A stretch of DNA of 64,000 nucleotides from CAYIHX01 sp964363305 (GTDB taxonomy: Bacteria > Bdellovibrionota > UBA1018), in NCBI GenBank assembly GCA_964363305.1, contig CAYIHX010000010.1, forward strand, positions 21,498-85,497. Direction: 5' to 3'. Of this stretch, positions 43,244 through 52,002 are shown in pieces. The notes below the pieces were generated by a model. The model was given only the letters and a program-made list of their open reading frames with translations, made no database searches and was not told where the DNA came from. The translations under genes and the position numbers were made by a program. Position 1 is the stretch's first letter, and the number at the start of each line of letters is the position of its first letter.

Positions 43244-44472
43244 CTTACCTCGAAGTGGTCCATGAACTGGAGCAGTTGGGGATCATGCCTTTGGGAATGC
43301 CAGCGCTCGCGTCTTTTCGGCGCGCCCTGGAGAGGACTGGATTCGCCTATGGCATCGATCCGGGGAAAAACATCATTATCGCCGGAACAAACGGAAAAGG
43401 ATCCACTGCGGCCACTCTGAGTCGGCTGCTTCTGGCCGCGGGCCAAAGAGTGGGTTTGTATACGTCTCCTCACCTGGTCACGACGCGCGAGAGAATTCGT
43501 TTAAATGACGAGGATGTTTCAGAGAATGACTTCGTTTTCGCATACCGTGCTTTAAAAAAGGTGATCCAGGAAGAGGAGCTGACGCATTTTGAAGCGTTAA
43601 CCTTGATCGCCGCCTTTATTTTTTTCTCAGGACGTACCGCGCCCGCCGTGGATTGGGTCATCTGGGAAGTTGGCATGGGCGGGCTTTTCGATGCGACCAA
43701 CGCTATTCCTCATCGTTATTGCGTGATCACGAAGCTTGGGCTCGATCACACCGCGATCCTCGGAACCAGTCTGCGGGAAATCGCCTTTCAGAAATTCGGA
43801 ATCATCGGGAAAAACGCGGTGGTCGTTTACAGTCCCATGGAGCCCGAGCTTTCAGCACTTCGTGCGGAAGCCTCCGCGCGCACGGGCTGCGAGTGGATTG
43901 CGGCGAAACAAGTCGAAGCAGTCTCGCCCAACCGCGTCTCGACTCCTTGGGGGGATGCGGCTTTGAGTCTCTGCGGCGCCCGAGCGGCGGAAAACACGGG
44001 CACCGCGCTGACACTTTTTGAGGTCATGGGATTTGAGCCCACCCCTGTTCTCCATGCCTTGTCTCGGGTTCGATGGCCCGGAAGATTCAGCAGCTTTGGC
44101 ACCGACCGATTCCCTTGTCCCGCTTATCTCTCGGGGGATCATAACGGTCAGGGTGTCGAAAGCTTGCTGCAAATTTTAGAAGGCTTTTCATGGGACATCC
44201 TTCATCTCGTGGTCGGAATCGGAAGAGACAAGGACGCGGGCCTGATGCTAAAAAGGCTCTGTGGCCTACCGCGAATGAAGCTTTATCTGACGGAAACCCC
44301 CTTTAAGCCCACCCGTCTCGAAGAGTACCCTTCGCGATTCAAAAAATTGGCGATCGCTGAAAACGTTGATTCAGCTCAACTTCTATCGCTCATCGGCAAG
44401 AATGCGGTCTCGCGCGATTTGATTGTCGTAACGGGTTCACTCTATCTGGTTGGGCAGATCCTCGCACAATGA
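43240..44472 (+). CDS. folC: Folylpolyglutamate/dihydrofolate synthase FolC
   Basis: The 410-residue Mur-ligase-like enzyme starts with GTG. It has the ATP loop IIAGTNGKGSTAATLSRLL, the segment VGLYTSPHLVTTRERIRLND, DWVIWEVGMGGLFDATNAI and TKLGLDHTAILGTSLREIAFQKFGII. It adds glutamate to dihydropteroate and folates. It is the last gene of the folate operon. Confidence 0.93.
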   Translation: MTYLEVVHELEQLGIMPLGMPALASFRRALERTGFAYGIDPGKNIIIAGTNGKGSTAATLSRLLLAAGQRVGLYTSPHLVTTRERIRLNDEDVSENDFVFAYRALKKVIQEEELTHFEALTLIAAFIFFSGRTAPAVDWVIWEVGMGGLFDATNAIPHRYCVITKLGLDHTAILGTSLREIAFQKFGIIGKNAVVVYSPMEPELSALRAEASARTGCEWIAAKQVEAVSPNRVSTPWGDAALSLCGARAAENTGTALTLFEVMGFEPTPVLHALSRVRWPGRFSSFGTDRFPCPAYLSGDHNGQGVESLLQILEGFSWDILHLVVGIGRDKDAGLMLKRLCGLPRMKLYLTETPFKPTRLEEYPSRFKKLAIAENVDSAQLLSLIGKNAVSRDLIVVTGSLYLVGQILAQ

Positions 44473-44494
44473 GGCGTTACGGTTTGGCAACTTT

Positions 44495-45799
44495 TTAACT
44501 CGGGCGTCGCTTCTTCTTGGCTAACAGCCACTTCCACGCCGGCAAGATTTCGACCTCGCCCACGCCCTTTACGCGGTGACTGCCCTCCTCATCCTGGGTC
44601 AGGATAAGGGCCTCGCGCGATCCAAGACTGACCATCGCAGCTTCAAGCGCGCGCAGCTCACGGGTTCGCGTCTCTTCGTCTGCAAGCGTGTAACAGCACT
44701 GAATGGGGGGCTGCCCCGGTGCTACAAAATCGACCTCATGACCCTGCGGTGTCAAGAAATAGCGGATATCAAAACATTGGCGTTTGAGTTCAAGAAAAAC
44801 CAGATTTTCGAGCCGGCGCCCGGCATCGTCATTTCTTGAAACGGAAAGGGCGGCGGGGAGGCCAACGTCGATGGCGTAAGCTTTTTTTGGGCGTGTGTTT
44901 TGCTGATGCACGCTTTCACTCAAGATCGGAACGGTGAAGGCCACATAGGCGTCTTCGGCAGCAGCCAACAATCGAGCCGCGTTTTCCCTGCCTATTCCGT
45001 GTCCCTGGGCTTTCAGGCGCTCAATGAAGCGGTTCAGGGTCATGGGAGCGCCGAATTGCATAAGAAGCATCTTAAGAAAGGCACGCGCCGCGGGAATGCT
45101 GGGCAACTGAAGGCGTTCCACCAGATCGCGAGTCACCCAAGTCGCAAAGTATTCCTGGAGGATCGGTTTTCGGGAAGGAGCAGGAGCTAGCACGACTTCC
45201 GGGAACCCGCCGGTTGTTGAATACTCTCGCCAGGCTTTTCGAATCAGCGCTCTCTCTGATGAGGAGCTTCCTTCAGCAACCTTTCGGGCGCGTAGGAACT
45301 CTCCGAACGAGAAGGGGAATAGTTCATGCCTCAATGACCTTCCCCGCATTTCCGTGGCGATATCGGCACTGAACATACGGGCACTCGATCCCGTGAGGAA
45401 AATCTCAAACAGGCCCAAGCGAAGCTGGCGTTCAACGAAAAGCTCCCAACCATTCACTCGCTGAATCTCGTCCAGACAAAGGATCGGCGATCCCGACCGT
45501 GGAACCGAGGGGTGATCCTCCAGAAACGCCGTAACCATCCCGCCGAGATCTGGAGCGTTCACCCCGCTCAGTCGCTCATCGACGAAATTCAAGGAAAGGA
45601 TAGGATGGCTGCCTCGGTGCTCCCCTAGCCATTGTCGCAAGTAGGTCGACTTTCCCGCACGCCTGGAACCTGTGATGATCGTAGCCTTTCCACGCAAGGG
45701 GCGGAGGACGAGGTCATCTCGCCGCACTGCGGGAGGCAGGACGCCTGGCTCCTTCGCTTGATCAGCGATGATTTCTTTCCATACGGTAGAAGCGATCAA
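44495..45799 (-). CDS. AAA ATPase with DUF4143
   Basis: The 434-residue protein has a Walker A (IITGSRRAGKSTYLRQWL, about 41-58), Walker B (PILCLDEIQRVNGWE) and a Sensor 1 (FLTGSSARMFS), the AAA_14 type, then a DUF4143-like end with YAIDVGLPAALS, RRLENLVFLELKRQCFDIRYFLTPQGHEVDFVAPGQPPIQCCY. The GHEVDFV ... QCCY part recalls a PD-(D/E)xK nuclease fold. These proteins are common and patchy and their roles are unclear. It borders the tRNA and a gene-poor 210 bases, suggesting an acquired gene. Confidence 0.85.
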   Translation of the reverse strand: MIASTVWKEIIADQAKEPGVLPPAVRRDDLVLRPLRGKATIITGSRRAGKSTYLRQWLGEHRGSHPILSLNFVDERLSGVNAPDLGGMVTAFLEDHPSVPRSGSPILCLDEIQRVNGWELFVERQLRLGLFEIFLTGSSARMFSADIATEMRGRSLRHELFPFSFGEFLRARKVAEGSSSSERALIRKAWREYSTTGGFPEVVLAPAPSRKPILQEYFATWVTRDLVERLQLPSIPAARAFLKMLLMQFGAPMTLNRFIERLKAQGHGIGRENAARLLAAAEDAYVAFTVPILSESVHQQNTRPKKAYAIDVGLPAALSVSRNDDAGRRLENLVFLELKRQCFDIRYFLTPQGHEVDFVAPGQPPIQCCYTLADEETRTRELRALEAAMVSLGSREALILTQDEEGSHRVKGVGEVEILPAWKWLLAKKKRRPS

Positions 45800-46009
45800 G
45801 ATCTAGTCTCCACTTAGGATCAGTATAGGCTTTAACTGGTATCCATACAAGACTGGATTTAAGACTCCATTCTCAACTCAGAGCGGATGGGAATGTCCCC
45901 CCTTAAAAGACCGTAGATAGCTTCGTTGGCGGGCTTCTCGATGGTTTCTGGTGCGGGCGTGACTTGTGGGGCCTATTGGGGACCACCCATGAATGGGTCT
46001 CGAAAAAAT
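45800..46009. other. Gap between ATPase gene and tRNA
   Basis: About 210 bases with no supported gene. A short dyad ACCCAT-GA-ATGGGT (45985-45998) and an A/T run (46003-46009) lie just downstream of the tRNA on the minus strand, which could act as its weak terminator. I see no att-like repeat. Confidence 0.4.
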
Positions 46010-46086
46010 TGGTGGGTCCACTCGGACTTGAACCGAGGACCTATCCGTTATGAGCGGACTGCTCTAACCAGCTGAGCTATGGACCC
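46010..46086 (-). tRNA. tRNA with CAT anticodon (Met or Ile2)
   Basis: Read on the minus strand it folds as a cloverleaf: acceptor GGGTCCA / TGGACCC, D-arm GCTCAGCTGGTTAGAGC, anticodon loop CTCATAA (CAT), T-arm with GGTTCAAGTCC, and an encoded CCA. CAT may be elongator Met or Ile2 (lysidine-modified). I cannot separate the two by eye. Confidence 0.93.
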
Positions 46087-46109
46087 CCGTGGTCGTGCAT
46101 ATCATACCT

Positions 46110-46535
46110 TCAGAACGCCGCGAAGAGTTGCCATGTGAGTCTCAACCACAGGGCCCAGAGGATGAATGAGGAGAGCGCATAAGCAATAAAGCGATGCATG
46201 ATGCGATTGTAGGTGCAGTGAATGAAGCTGTGGATGCACCGAAGCGCGACGAACGCCCACCCTGCCCCAACATAAAACGGGTCGGTGAGCTGCGTAACGT
46301 AAATCACCAAGAGCGCGACGTAGAAGAGCACGGGAATTTCGAAGAGATTCTCAAAGTTGTCCGAGGGGTTCACGACGCCCTTGAGGGCGTCCCACCGGGC
46401 TGGGTCTGCGAGGTCCTGGGTGCGAACCTTCTTGCGGAACATTTCGCCGATGCGCGTGACGTAAAGGTACATCCAGACCACGAACGTGAGGAGTGTTTGT
46501 CCGGACAGGGGCAGCAGTATTGGGTGGGAATCCAT
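46110..46535 (-). CDS. MAPEG-family membrane protein
   Basis: The 141-residue protein has four hydrophobic helices and the conserved segment NPSDNFENLFEIPVLFYVALLVIYVTQ of the MAPEG superfamily, followed by FVALRCIHSFIHCTYNRIMHRF. In bacteria these proteins are glutathione-dependent or of unknown function. The ATG is divergent from the methyltransferase gene. Confidence 0.87.
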   Translation of the reverse strand: MDSHPILLPLSGQTLLTFVVWMYLYVTRIGEMFRKKVRTQDLADPARWDALKGVVNPSDNFENLFEIPVLFYVALLVIYVTQLTDPFYVGAGWAFVALRCIHSFIHCTYNRIMHRFIAYALSSFILWALWLRLTWQLFAAF

Positions 46536-46629
46536 ACCGGATTTCTATCCATGAAGGTTCTGAAGGGGAAGCGCTTATTCTTCAGTCGGCTATTGACCCC
46601 GAGGCGCGGGCGCGGCAGAGGCCTGGATT

Positions 46630-47352
46630 ATGGGGCGGCGCGAGGTTCTCCGAGAAGTCCATCAGGCAGAGGCGATCGAGTGGCTCACCCAGAAAGGGGT
46701 GATGCCGGGTTGCTCTTTTGTGACCTCCATGCCCGATTTTTCTGAATTTCCCTCGAAAACCCTTTCGGAGTGGAAGGAGTGGTTCATCGCTGCCGCGCGT
46801 CGCGTGATGGAGTGCTGTCCACCGGAGGGCGTCGCCATCTTTTTTCAGACCGACGTCAAGATCGACGGCGTTTGGATCGACAAGGGATATCTTTGTCAAC
46901 GGGCGGCGGAAGAGATCGGATGCGACTTGCTCTGGCATAAAGTGATTTGCCGAGTGGCCCCTGGTCATGCTGCTTTCGGAAAACCAGGGTATTCGCATCT
47001 GCTTTGTTTTTCGCGCGGGGTTCGGGTGGATGTGGCGAAATCGGTACTGGATGTGCTGCCAGACGCGGGCGAGAAGACGTGGACTCGCGGCATGGGAGTC
47101 GAGGCCTGTGCCCTGGCGGTCCGCTTCGTGCTCTCTCACACCGAGACGCGCACGATCGTGGATCCATTCTGCGGTCATGGCACCCTGCTCGCCGTCGCGA
47201 ATGAACTCGGGCTCGACGCCATCGGGGTCGAACTCGGGCGCAAGCGCGCGGAGAAGGCGCGGCTGCTGCAGGCGCCGGGTCTGCGCCTGAGGAGGACTGA
47301 CTTCTCGGGGGCTTCGCTTGGAGCGAAATCCCCGAACGTTGACCCCGGCTGA
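46630..47352 (+). CDS. Permuted SAM-dependent methyltransferase
   Basis: The 240-residue protein has the SAM-binding motif near the C-terminus (TIVDPFCGHGTLLAVANELGLDAIGVELGRKRAEKA) and a catalytic-like region near the N-terminus (TSMPDFSEFPSK...SEWKEWFIAAARRVM...GVAIFF). This order is that of beta-class N4/N6 amino-methyltransferases. The usual catalytic (D/N/S)PP(Y/F) reads SMPD, so activity or substrate may differ. A role on tRNA or a small molecule is possible. Confidence 0.7.
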   Translation: MGRREVLREVHQAEAIEWLTQKGVMPGCSFVTSMPDFSEFPSKTLSEWKEWFIAAARRVMECCPPEGVAIFFQTDVKIDGVWIDKGYLCQRAAEEIGCDLLWHKVICRVAPGHAAFGKPGYSHLLCFSRGVRVDVAKSVLDVLPDAGEKTWTRGMGVEACALAVRFVLSHTETRTIVDPFCGHGTLLAVANELGLDAIGVELGRKRAEKARLLQAPGLRLRRTDFSGASLGAKSPNVDPG

Positions 47353-47392
47353 GTCCGAAAGAATTTCGCTTTCGGCGAAGCGCGAGCTGCCC

Positions 47393-48778
47393 CTACGGCC
47401 GAATCATCTGCTCCGGCCGAACCCACTCGTTGAACTGCGCTTCCGTGAGGTAGCCCAACTTCAGCGCGGCCTGCTTCAGCGTGAGTCCCTCATGATGCGC
47501 GGTCTTGGCGATCTTCGCGGCTTTGTCGTAGCCGATATGTTGGTTCAGCGCGGTGACCAACATCAACGTGTTCTCGACGTGGCGGGCGATGGCGGGCCGG
47601 TTCGGCTCGAGCCCGGCCAGGCAATGGTCGACGAAGCCATCGGCGCAATCGGCCAAGAGGCGCACGGAGTGGAGGAAGTTGTGGATGATCAAAGGTTTGA
47701 ACACGTTCAGTTCGAAATTTCCGCTCGAACCTCCGACATTGATGGCGACATCGTTGCCGAGCACCTGGGCGCAGACCATGGTCATCGCCTCGCTCTGGGT
47801 GGGGTTCACCTTGCCGGGCATGATCGAGGAGCCGGGTTCGTTCTCCGGTAGGCTGAGTTCGCCGATCCCGCAGCGTGGACCGCTGCCGAGCCAACGCAAG
47901 TCGTTCGCGATCTTCATGAAACTGCAGGCGAGGGTTTTCAGCGCGCCATGGGCGAACACGAGCGCATCGTGCGCGGCCAGCGCCTCAAACTTGTTCGGGG
48001 CAGAAACGAATTTCTTGCCGGTCAATTCGCTGATTTTTCGGGCCACGCGCTCGGCGAATTCCGGGTGGGTATTGAGCCCGGTGCCGACGGCGGTTCCGCC
48101 CTGGGCCAGCGCGCGGACGCGTTCGAGCGCCTGAGTGACGCGCTCGATGCCGTACTCGATCTGCGTTCGGTAGCCCGAGAATTCCTGTCCCAGAGTGAGG
48201 GGCGTTGCGTCCATCAGGTGCGTGCGCCCGACTTTGATGATCTCGGCAAACGCGTTTTCTTTCTCAAGGAGAGCCGCATGGAATTTCCGGAGGATAGGAA
48301 GGAGGTGGTCCTCCACGCGCTCCACCGCGGCGACGTGCATCGCCGTGGGGAAGGAATCGTTCGAGCTCTGGCTCATGTTCACGTGGTCGTTGGGGTGTAC
48401 GGGTTTTTTCGACCCTTGCTCTCCGCCCAGCTGTTCGATGGCGCGGTTGGAGATCACCTCATTCGCGTTCATGTTCGTCTGCGTGCCCGAGCCGGTTTGC
48501 CAAACCGACAACGGAAAGTGGGCGTCGAGCTTCCCTTCGATCACTTCATCGGCCGCCGTCACGATGGCATCGCGAAGCGGGGCGGGGAGTTTTCCCAAGT
48601 CGTGGTTCACCAGGGCGGCCGCTTTTTTCAGCAAGCCCAGAGCGCGAATCAGCTCGCGCGGCATACGGTCGTTGCCGATGGCGAAATGGTGAAGCGAGCG
48701 CTGGGTCTGGGCCCCCCAGTAGCGATCGGAGGCGACTTGGATTTCTCCCATCGTATCGGTTTCAGCGCGGGTTTTCAT
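47393..48778 (-). CDS. fumC: Class II fumarate hydratase
   Basis: I start at ATG 48778, preceded by GGAG; the frame runs on to 48838. Motifs are VWQTGSGTQTNMNANEVISNRA, VNMSQSSNDSFPTAMH, GRTHLMDATPLTLGQEFSGY, and the signature GSSIMPGKVNPTQSE, as in FumC. It converts fumarate to malate in the TCA cycle, in the cytoplasm, without an iron-sulfur cluster. The GNAT gene upstream overlaps it by 17 bases. Confidence 0.95.
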   Translation of the reverse strand: MKTRAETDTMGEIQVASDRYWGAQTQRSLHHFAIGNDRMPRELIRALGLLKKAAALVNHDLGKLPAPLRDAIVTAADEVIEGKLDAHFPLSVWQTGSGTQTNMNANEVISNRAIEQLGGEQGSKKPVHPNDHVNMSQSSNDSFPTAMHVAAVERVEDHLLPILRKFHAALLEKENAFAEIIKVGRTHLMDATPLTLGQEFSGYRTQIEYGIERVTQALERVRALAQGGTAVGTGLNTHPEFAERVARKISELTGKKFVSAPNKFEALAAHDALVFAHGALKTLACSFMKIANDLRWLGSGPRCGIGELSLPENEPGSSIMPGKVNPTQSEAMTMVCAQVLGNDVAINVGGSSGNFELNVFKPLIIHNFLHSVRLLADCADGFVDHCLAGLEPNRPAIARHVENTLMLVTALNQHIGYDKAAKIAKTAHHEGLTLKQAALKLGYLTEAQFNEWVRPEQMIRP

Positions 48779-49352
48779 AGGAGGGCTCCTTGGGATGAGG
48801 GGATGGGGGTTGGATCTCGAGCTGCCACCAGCCGACATCCCACCAGCGATTCATTTTGTGGCCGGCGTTTTTAAAGAGCGCGCAAGGTTTGAACCCAAAC
48901 GCCTCGTGCAATTGAACGCTGGCCGGATGCGGAAGGGTAATGCCGGCGAAGGCATTGACGAAGCCGCGCACGCGGAGGGTTTCGAAGAGGCGCGAGTAGA
49001 GCAGGCGTCCCACCCCCTGCCGCTGCGCTTCGGCGGCGACGTAGACGGAAACTTCGACCGACCAGCGATAGGCCGCTCGTTCTTTGAAGGGGCCGGCATA
49101 GCAATAGCCGAGCACCTGCCCTTCGCGTTCGGCAATGAACCAGGGATAGAGTGACGTGATTTTTTTCGCTCGGAGGGCGAAATCTTCCGGCGTCGGAGGG
49201 GTGATTTCAAAGCTCGCCGCTGTCGACAGCACGCTTTGGGCGTAGATCGGATGACAATTTCGGATATCCTTGGCGGCTTCGTCGTTCTCGGCTGAAAGCT
49301 GACGAACGGTGACGGATGGGGCGGGGACGGCCATGTCCGGCAGTTTCGTCAA
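48762..49352 (-). CDS. GNAT acetyltransferase (phosphinothricin-type)
   Basis: The 196-residue protein resembles the PAT/bar type GNATs: IRNCHPIYAQSVLSTAASFEITPPT, YPWFIAEREGQVLGYCYAGPFKERAAYRWSVEVSVYV, QGVGRLLYSRLF and HEAFGFKPCALFKNAGHKMNRWWDVGWWQLEI. These acetylate small amino-acid-like compounds. An internal ATG six codons on is a possible start. It overlaps fumC, so the two may be co-transcribed. Confidence 0.83.
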   Translation of the reverse strand: MTKLPDMAVPAPSVTVRQLSAENDEAAKDIRNCHPIYAQSVLSTAASFEITPPTPEDFALRAKKITSLYPWFIAEREGQVLGYCYAGPFKERAAYRWSVEVSVYVAAEAQRQGVGRLLYSRLFETLRVRGFVNAFAGITLPHPASVQLHEAFGFKPCALFKNAGHKMNRWWDVGWWQLEIQPPSPHPKEPSYENPR

Positions 49353-49375
49353 TTCGGATCGATTTGTAAAATGAG

Positions 49376-49409
49376 AACGCCCCCGGCTCGGTTTTGAGTC
49401 GGGGGCGTT
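49376..49409. terminator. Intrinsic terminator between GNAT and CpxP-like genes
   Basis: Stem AACGCCCCCG / CGGGGGCGTT (49376-49385 with 49400-49409) with a 14-base loop. It lies downstream of the CpxP-like gene on the minus strand; the T tract is weak. Confidence 0.7.
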
Positions 49410-49421
49410 GATTTCGACTGA

Positions 49422-49871
49422 TTATTCTTCCGAGTGGTGACCCCAGTGCTCATGGAATCTCTCGATCTTGCCGGCGGCTTTCGCCCGCTGCTCCGCGCTC
49501 AGCGAGGCATGAAATTCCGCGACGAGCTCGATCAGCCGAGGGGCCTTCTGCTTCATCTGGTCGAGATGAACGTTGATCCGACGCTCGATCTCCTTGCGAT
49601 TGAGCGAGTCGGATTTGAGCTGTGCCAGGGCGAAAGCGTGGGCCTCCTCTCTCAGAGCGGAATGCGCTTTCCTCTCGCTCGTGACGAAGTCGGCGACGGC
49701 CTGGAGCTTCGCCTTCTGCAGCTCGCTGAGATCGAGCTCATTCGTCACTTTCTTCACCATCCAGGCCGCGCGCTGTTCCGGGCTACGATGTCGGCAGCCG
49801 GAAGCGAAAAGCCCCAAGCCCGCCGTGGTCGCGAGCACTACGATTACCGCCCAAAGTCTTCGAATCTTCAT
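49422..49871 (-). CDS. CpxP/Spy-like periplasmic lipoprotein
   Basis: I start at ATG 49871, preceded by GGAGAG; a longer frame runs to 50018. The signal has a lipobox (GLFASGC). The mature part is helical with DLSELQKAKLQAVADFVTSER and LSAEQRAKAAGKIERFHEHW (LTxxQ-like repeats) and a His-rich end (HHSEE). This is the Spy/CpxP layout, which senses misfolded proteins or metals. It is divergent from a response regulator-kinase pair, as in Cpx systems. Confidence 0.75.
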   Translation of the reverse strand: MKIRRLWAVIVVLATTAGLGLFASGCRHRSPEQRAAWMVKKVTNELDLSELQKAKLQAVADFVTSERKAHSALREEAHAFALAQLKSDSLNRKEIERRINVHLDQMKQKAPRLIELVAEFHASLSAEQRAKAAGKIERFHEHWGHHSEE

Positions 49872-49996
49872 TTGTATCTCTCCTGTTAAACTGAGGATAC
49901 GTCGGTCGGCGCGCGAGTTCTTCTCCGGCAGGTTTCGAATTGTAACGTTTTGTAACAGGGGTTTCGCGAGCGATTTCAAAGGAGTATCTTCAAACC

Positions 49997-50692
49997 ATGG
50001 GAAGCGGACGCCTGGCACTCATCGACGACGACGTGAAGCTTGCGGGGCTCTTGACGGAGTACTTCAAGCAATACGGGTATGAGCTGAGCGCTTACGCCCA
50101 TCCGGACGAAGGGATTCGCGAGGTGCTGAGGCGCCCGCCCGATCTTCTGATTCTTGATCTCATGCTTCCCGGAAAAGATGGATTTCAGGTGTGCAGAGAG
50201 ATCCGGGCTCAATCCTCAGTTCCGATTTTGATGCTGACGGCGCGGGGGGATACGAACGATCGCATCGTCGGATTAGAGCTCGGCGCGGACGATTATCTCC
50301 CTAAGCCTTTTGAGCCGCGCGAGCTGGTCGCGCGCATTCAGGCAATTTTACGGAGGGGGAAACCTCGGGCGATTTTGCATCACTTGAGGAGCGATTCGCT
50401 GCGCGTCGATCTCGACCGGAGAGAAGCTGCTCTCGATGGAAGGCCGATCGACTTGACCACGGCTGAGTTCGATCTGCTCGCCTTGTTTATGAAAAATCCC
50501 GGAAAAACTCTCGATCGAGATGCGATTCTCGGGCGGTTGCATGGCGTGGAGTGGGACGCCTTCAGTCGAACCGTCGATGTGACCATGAGTCGCCTTCGAC
50601 AAAAACTGGGTGAAGACTCGAAGCACGGTCGGTTTTTCAAGACGGTTCGTGGGGCCGGCTACCTCTGGGTCGCGGAGGTCGTTGAAGAATGA
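49997..50692 (+). CDS. OmpR/CpxR-type response regulator
   Basis: The 231-residue regulator has a receiver with the phosphorylatable Asp in LLILDLMLPGKDG and the Lys in YLPKPFEPREL, then a winged-helix domain (LTTAEFDLLALFMKNPGKTLDRDAILGRLHGVEWDAFSRTVDVTMSRLRQKLGED, VRGAGYLW). The stop overlaps the kinase start by four bases (ATGA). It probably controls the divergent lipoprotein gene. Confidence 0.93.
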   Translation: MGSGRLALIDDDVKLAGLLTEYFKQYGYELSAYAHPDEGIREVLRRPPDLLILDLMLPGKDGFQVCREIRAQSSVPILMLTARGDTNDRIVGLELGADDYLPKPFEPRELVARIQAILRRGKPRAILHHLRSDSLRVDLDRREAALDGRPIDLTTAEFDLLALFMKNPGKTLDRDAILGRLHGVEWDAFSRTVDVTMSRLRQKLGEDSKHGRFFKTVRGAGYLWVAEVVEE

Positions 50693-51954
50693 GGTGGCGC
50701 CGATTGAGGAATCGCTGGCACGAAAGCCGTCGGAGAAAGCCGTCAGTTTTTCTGCATCTTGCTTTGGCATTTCTCGCGGCGGCTGTCGCGGTGGCGCTGA
50801 CTTTTGGGATAGCGGCGCGGCAAATCGGGAGGCCTTCGCCTCCGATTCGAGCCGCCATTGAGGCGAATGCGCGTATCTTCGTGGATGCGCTGATCGGCCA
50901 GCTCGGCCATCCGGTGAGCCAAGCGGCCGTTGAGCAGGTCGCGCGAGAGCGAAAAGTCGAAGTTCGTGTCGATCTCAACGACGGCACCCTCTACGAATCG
51001 GAGCCGGGCCTTCCGGATCCCGTCGGCCTGCGAACTTGGCATCCGGCCGGGCTTGCATTCATTGAATTCTCCCACGATCAGGGCCGCGTATCAGTGATCA
51101 TTCGCCAAGCCGGGGCGACCTATTCGTTCTCGATCTCGCGAAATCCCGTTCCCTTCCTGCGCTGGCAATGGTGGGCGGGTTTTGTCGTCATCGCGCTCGT
51201 GGCGTTGCTGCTCGCGTTCGTGCGCGCCCTTCACCTTTTCAGTCCGGTGGTGCGGCGGCTCCGGGACTCGCTTGAGTCAAAGGAGCAGCTTTTGCGTGAC
51301 GTCAGTCACGAGTTGAGGTCGCCGCTGGCGCGAGTCAAGGTGGCGATGGCCTTGCTTCCGGATTCAAAAGTCAGGACGAGCGTTGAGGAGGATATTCGCG
51401 AGCTCGATCGTTTGATCGAGACGCTGCTTGAAACGGGGAGACTCAAGGATTCCGAGAGGTCGTTTCGTCTTCAACCCATCGACCTCCGGGAGGTCATCGA
51501 TCCTCTGGCGGAGAGCGTCGCGCGGATTCCTCCTGGTTTGCTGTGGAAGCGTCCACCGACGGAAATTTGGGTCGACGGGGACGCGGAGCGGCTGAGGCTT
51601 CTTTTCCGGAACCTTTTCGAGAACGCCACGAAGTATGCGAATGATGCGGCACGTCCAAGCGAACTCAGCGTTTCTCGGTCCCCGGCTGACCACGAGGTCC
51701 ATCTGATCCTGACCGATTTCGGAAGAGGCATCGGTGCGCATGATCGAGAACGATTGTTCGAGCCGTTCTTTCGCTCGGATCGAGCTCGGACAAAAAAACT
51801 GAATGAGCCTGCGGGGTTCGGTTTGGGATTAGACCTGGCTCGTCGCATCGCCGAGCTGCATGGGGGGACGCTTGACCTTTTACCTCCCCGTTCTGGCGTG
51901 GGAGCAGAGTTCAGGGTGACCTTTCCGTTGCGCCGCGTCTCAACCGAAATCTAA
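50689..51954 (+). CDS. Sensor histidine kinase (CpxA-like)
   Basis: The 421-residue kinase has two transmembrane helices (about 22-45 and 162-186) around a periplasmic loop, then HAMP-like sequence, the H-box (LRDVSHELRSPLARVKVAM), N-box (FRNLFENATKYANDA), G1 (LTDFGRGIG) and G2 (GFGLGLDLARRIAELHGG). It phosphorylates the response regulator just upstream. Periplasmic signal probably involves the CpxP-like lipoprotein. Confidence 0.92.
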   Translation: MRWRRLRNRWHESRRRKPSVFLHLALAFLAAAVAVALTFGIAARQIGRPSPPIRAAIEANARIFVDALIGQLGHPVSQAAVEQVARERKVEVRVDLNDGTLYESEPGLPDPVGLRTWHPAGLAFIEFSHDQGRVSVIIRQAGATYSFSISRNPVPFLRWQWWAGFVVIALVALLLAFVRALHLFSPVVRRLRDSLESKEQLLRDVSHELRSPLARVKVAMALLPDSKVRTSVEEDIRELDRLIETLLETGRLKDSERSFRLQPIDLREVIDPLAESVARIPPGLLWKRPPTEIWVDGDAERLRLLFRNLFENATKYANDAARPSELSVSRSPADHEVHLILTDFGRGIGAHDRERLFEPFFRSDRARTKKLNEPAGFGLGLDLARRIAELHGGTLDLLPPRSGVGAEFRVTFPLRRVSTEI

Positions 51955-52002
51955 CAACATTTCAGGTGTAAAAATGGCGGGTTTTCCTTAAGGCTTGTCT
52001 TC

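Noticed and set aside
47355..47375. Stem CCGAAAG / CTTTCGG between methyltransferase and fumC
   Set aside because: Only 7 bp, no T tract; too weak to list as terminator.
47948..48874. 308-codon open frame on the plus strand
   Set aside because: Antisense to fumC; low-complexity Arg/Gly/Val content and no domain.
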